Source of the DNA: an uncultured Sutterella sp.
Lineage (GTDB): Bacteria > Pseudomonadota > Gammaproteobacteria > Burkholderiales > Burkholderiaceae_F
Length of the DNA: 64,000 nucleotides
Assembly (NCBI GenBank): GCA_905197905.1
Contig: CAJKAP010000003.1
Span: 1-64,000, forward strand
Reading direction: 5' to 3'
Shown here piece after piece: positions 61,656 to 64,000 of this stretch; the stretch's first letter is position 1; each line of letters opens with the position of its first letter. The position numbers and the translations under genes are program-made. The notes under the pieces are model-generated. The model saw nothing but the letters and a program-made list of their open reading frames with translations, had not been told where the DNA came from and did no database searches.

Positions 61656-63014
61656 TTATGAATGAGTTTCGGCTTTATTGCGAAGCTTTTCTTCCAAGTA
61701 GTGGATACTGGTTCCACCTTGGCAGAAGCGCTCGTCAATGAGCAATTCTCGGTGAAGCGCCGCGTTGGTCTTAATGCCTTCCACAGCTAACTCCGAGAGT
61801 GCGATACGCATGCGGGCAATCGCCTGCTCACGAGTGTCCCCATGAGCGATGATCTTTCCAATCATACTATCGTAATAGGGGGGTACGGTGTAACCAGAGA
61901 AGACATGGGAGTCGATACGAATCCCAGGACCGCCTGGCGTGTGCCACTCGGTAATGCGCCCCGGAGACGGCACGAACGTGAAAGGATCTTCTGCGTTAAT
62001 ACGGCATTCGATCGCATGACCACGCATCACGATATCTTTCTGACGAAGGCTCAAGCGTTCACCAGCAGCAATGCGGATTTGTTCACGAACGATATCTACG
62101 CCCGTCACCAACTCCGTCACAGGATGTTCCACCTGTACACGGGTGTTCATTTCGATGAAGTAGAATTCGCCATTTTCGTAGAGGAACTCAAACGTCCCTG
62201 CCCCACGATAGCCAATACGGCGACAAGCCTCGACACAACTCTTACCTAATTTAGCAATGAGGCGTGGGGAAATGCCGAAGGCTGGCGCTTCTTCCATCAC
62301 TTTCTGGTTGCGACGCTGCATGGAACAGTCGCGTTCACCCAAATAGACCGCGTTTTGGAAATTGTCCGAGAGCACCTGAATTTCAATGTGGCGCGGATTT
62401 TCCAAGAATTTTTCCATGTACACCGTCGGGTTGCCGAAAGCGACGCGAGCCTCTTCACGAGTCATATTGACCGAGGTGAGAAGCGCGGCTTCCGTGCGCA
62501 CAACACGCATCCCTCGGCCACCACCACCGCCCGAGGCTTTGATGATGACGGGGTAGCCAATCTGGCGAGCAATACGGAAAATTTCTTGCGGATCTTCTGG
62601 GAGTGCCCCATCGGAACCTGGCACGCAAGGAACACCAGCATCACGCATCGCTTGCTTGGCGCTCACCTTGTCGCCCATTAAGCGAATCGTTTCAGCGCGA
62701 GGCCCAATGAAGGTGAAGCCAGAGCTTTCCACACGTTCGGCAAAGTCGGCGTTTTCCGACAAAAAGCCGTAACCCGGGTGAATTGCTTCTGCGTCGGTGA
62801 CTTCAGCAGCAGAAATGATGGCAGGAATATTGAGGTAGGACTGTGCCGAGGGGGCTGGCCCAATGCAGACGCTCTCGTCAGCTAAACGCACGTATTTTGC
62901 TTCGGCGTCAGCTGTGGAGTGCACAGCCACCGTTTTAATGCCCATCTCGCGGCAAGCGCGCTGAATACGCAACGCGATTTCGCCACGGTTGGCAATGAGA
63001 ATTTTTCCAAACAT
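61656..63014 (-). CDS. accC: Biotin carboxylase subunit of acetyl-CoA carboxylase
   Basis: ATP-grasp enzyme that carboxylates biotin on AccB, starting fatty acid synthesis. It has 452 residues. It begins MFGKILIANRGEIALRIQRACREMGI. The glycine loop KASGGGGGRGMRVV, FYFIEMNTRVQVEHPVTE and GHAIECRINAEDP are all present. It lies 18 bases after accB. Confidence 0.98.
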   Translation of the reverse strand: MFGKILIANRGEIALRIQRACREMGIKTVAVHSTADAEAKYVRLADESVCIGPAPSAQSYLNIPAIISAAEVTDAEAIHPGYGFLSENADFAERVESSGFTFIGPRAETIRLMGDKVSAKQAMRDAGVPCVPGSDGALPEDPQEIFRIARQIGYPVIIKASGGGGGRGMRVVRTEAALLTSVNMTREEARVAFGNPTVYMEKFLENPRHIEIQVLSDNFQNAVYLGERDCSMQRRNQKVMEEAPAFGISPRLIAKLGKSCVEACRRIGYRGAGTFEFLYENGEFYFIEMNTRVQVEHPVTELVTGVDIVREQIRIAAGERLSLRQKDIVMRGHAIECRINAEDPFTFVPSPGRITEWHTPGGPGIRIDSHVFSGYTVPPYYDSMIGKIIAHGDTREQAIARMRIALSELAVEGIKTNAALHRELLIDERFCQGGTSIHYLEEKLRNKAETHS

Positions 63015-63032
63015 AATCGGGAGATCCGAGCG

Positions 63033-63494
63033 TTATTCAAGGATGAAGAGAGGCTGACCGTATTCAACCGGCTGACCATTTTCAACGCAAATTTCGCGTA
63101 CGACGCCGTCTTCTTCGGCTTCGACTTCGTTGAGCAACTTCATCGCTTCAATAATGGCAACGACTTGGCCCTTCTTCACGGTGTCGCCCACCTGAACGAA
63201 GGGATCGGCACCAGGAGAGGGTGCACGATAGAACGTACCAACCATGGGGCTATTGAGCGACTTGCCAGCCGGTGCTTCAGGAGCAGCGGCAGAAGCAGGA
63301 GCGGCAGGAGCGGGAGCCATGGCGGCAGCAGGGATTTCTGCAGGCAATACAACAGTAGAGGTGCCATGGACAGGAATGCTGGCGCCGTGGTTATTCACGA
63401 TGCGCACGCGATCTTCACCTTCGGTAATCTCGAGTTCGGCAACGCCGCTTTCGCTAACGAGATCGATCAGTGTTTTAAGTTTTCTGAGGTCCAT
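63033..63494 (-). CDS. accB: Biotin carboxyl carrier protein of acetyl-CoA carboxylase
   Basis: Carries biotin between the carboxylase and transferase halves. It has 153 residues. Biotin is attached at K119 in E-A-M-K-L. The N-terminal part is followed by an Ala-Pro-rich hinge (about 52-80) and the thumb NSPMVGTFYRAPSPGADPFV. The aroQ gene often found upstream is not within the 506 bases left in the window. Confidence 0.97.
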   Translation of the reverse strand: MDLRKLKTLIDLVSESGVAELEITEGEDRVRIVNNHGASIPVHGTSTVVLPAEIPAAAMAPAPAAPASAAAPEAPAGKSLNSPMVGTFYRAPSPGADPFVQVGDTVKKGQVVAIIEAMKLLNEVEAEEDGVVREICVENGQPVEYGQPLFILE

Positions 63495-64000
63495 GATTTA
63501 CAAAGCCTTTAAGTTAAACCGTCTTCTACATTGGGTCGCAAGCGAGGAGAAGGCGACCTCTTTTCGTAGAGGTTAAATGCGAGCAAAAGGTCTCCGAACG
63601 AGGGAGAAGCTAGAGCGCTCGCTCAAAATTTCTATAGCAATCCAATGCTTACTGCAAAGGTAGAGGGTGAGTAGAATACCTACAAAAAAGAGGAAAATCC
63701 ACTCCTTAGCCCCTATCTTTCAGTAACCTGCGTCTATTTCAACGCAATTTTCTCTAATTTTGTCTTAAAAGTAAAGACCCAATAGAGGTTAATCCGAGGT
63801 ATAGAGGCACTTTTTTGATCAAAAAGAGGAAAAAACTGTAAAAAATTGATCAAAACCCCATCCAAAGGAAGTAGACAATAATAGCGCGAAAATAAGCGAT
63901 TTTCGCGTACGAAAAAAGCGATTTGCACGGTTGAAGCGCTTTTTTGGGATGGACGGATGAAGTGAGGATGAGGTTTGTGTGAGGGAATTTGTCGAATCTC
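63495..64000. other. 506-base AT-rich spacer upstream of accB, with operator-like palindromes
   Basis: No convincing ORF. On the minus strand an extended -10 (TGCTATAGA, hexamer at 63631-63636) with TTGCAG 15 bases upstream is the best accB promoter. Two palindromes, TTTTTGATCAAAAA (63812-63825) and TTGATCAA (63846-63853), lie about three helical turns apart. A CGCGAAA/TTTCGCG hairpin (63886-63907) follows. Confidence 0.45.
63911..63946 (-). terminator. Terminator of a gene lying beyond the right edge
   Basis: AAAAAAGCG (63912-63920) pairs with CGCTTTTTT (63937-63945). On the minus strand the stem ends in six T. No gene in the window could use it, so a minus-strand gene probably ends just outside. 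Confidence 0.6.

Noticed and set aside
63812..63853. FNR or CRP binding sites
   Set aside because: TTGATCAA lacks the four central bases of the FNR box and does not contain TGTGA half sites.

Overview
The window is chromosomal housekeeping DNA of about 50% GC. It most likely comes from a betaproteobacterium of the order Burkholderiales. The family is probably Sutterellaceae (Sutterella or Parasutterella type), which is an inference from the moderate GC and divergent accessory proteins, not something I could test. Supporting signs are an unbroken mraZ-to-lpxC division and wall cluster, zapD-coaE next to yacG, PP0621-ampD, accBC followed by prmA and a DUF3426 gene, a DAP-type MurE, type A rnpB, and secA with a zinc tail. 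I see no prophage, insertion sequence, transposon or CRISPR array.

Layout. 1-400: five 83-bp tandem repeats cut by the window edge. 454-13530: pyrF, a DsbG-like thiol protein, groES-groL (heat-shock promoter), PBP4 (dacB), a DsbD/ScsB-like reductase, hemL, a fused PagP plus second beta-barrel outer-membrane protein, RNase P RNA and an ADP-forming acyl-CoA ligase. 13777-32777: the dcw cluster (mraZ rsmH ftsL ftsI murE murF mraY murD ftsW murG murC ddl ftsQ ftsA ftsZ lpxC), with promoter and MraZ operator repeats in front. 32789-41377: an enlarged DciA-like protein, secA with a structured leader, a degenerate ArgJ, mutT, yacG, zapD, coaE, tRNA-Pro. 41378-49310: ispB, the rplU-rpmA operon with a structured leader, obgE, an AzgA-type purine permease, proB, proS and a possible small RNA. 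49328-55982 (minus): tolA-tolR-tolQ-ybgC, ruvB-ruvA-ruvC, ffh. 56472-63494: ypjD-like, PP0621, ampD, yggT; then on minus a PfkB kinase, DUF3426, prmA, accC, accB.

How the genes work together. The centre of the window builds the envelope. MurC-F, Ddl, MraY and MurG make lipid II. FtsZ, FtsA, FtsQ, FtsL, FtsW and FtsI, with ZapD, run the divisome. LpxC starts lipid A and PagP may later acylate it. PBP4, AmpD and TolQRA remodel or constrict the wall and outer membrane. SecA and Ffh deliver proteins to the inner membrane, and the Dsb proteins handle thiols in the periplasm.

Most unusual items: (1) the PagP to second-barrel fusion with the PagP catalytic residues kept; (2) a DciA-like protein with a duplicated helical module around a coiled coil; (3) FtsZ with two copies of its C-terminal peptide-like motif; (4) an ArgJ at the usual locus that has lost its self-cleavage threonine motif; (5) structured leaders before secA and rplU; (6) an 83-bp hairpin-forming tandem repeat array.
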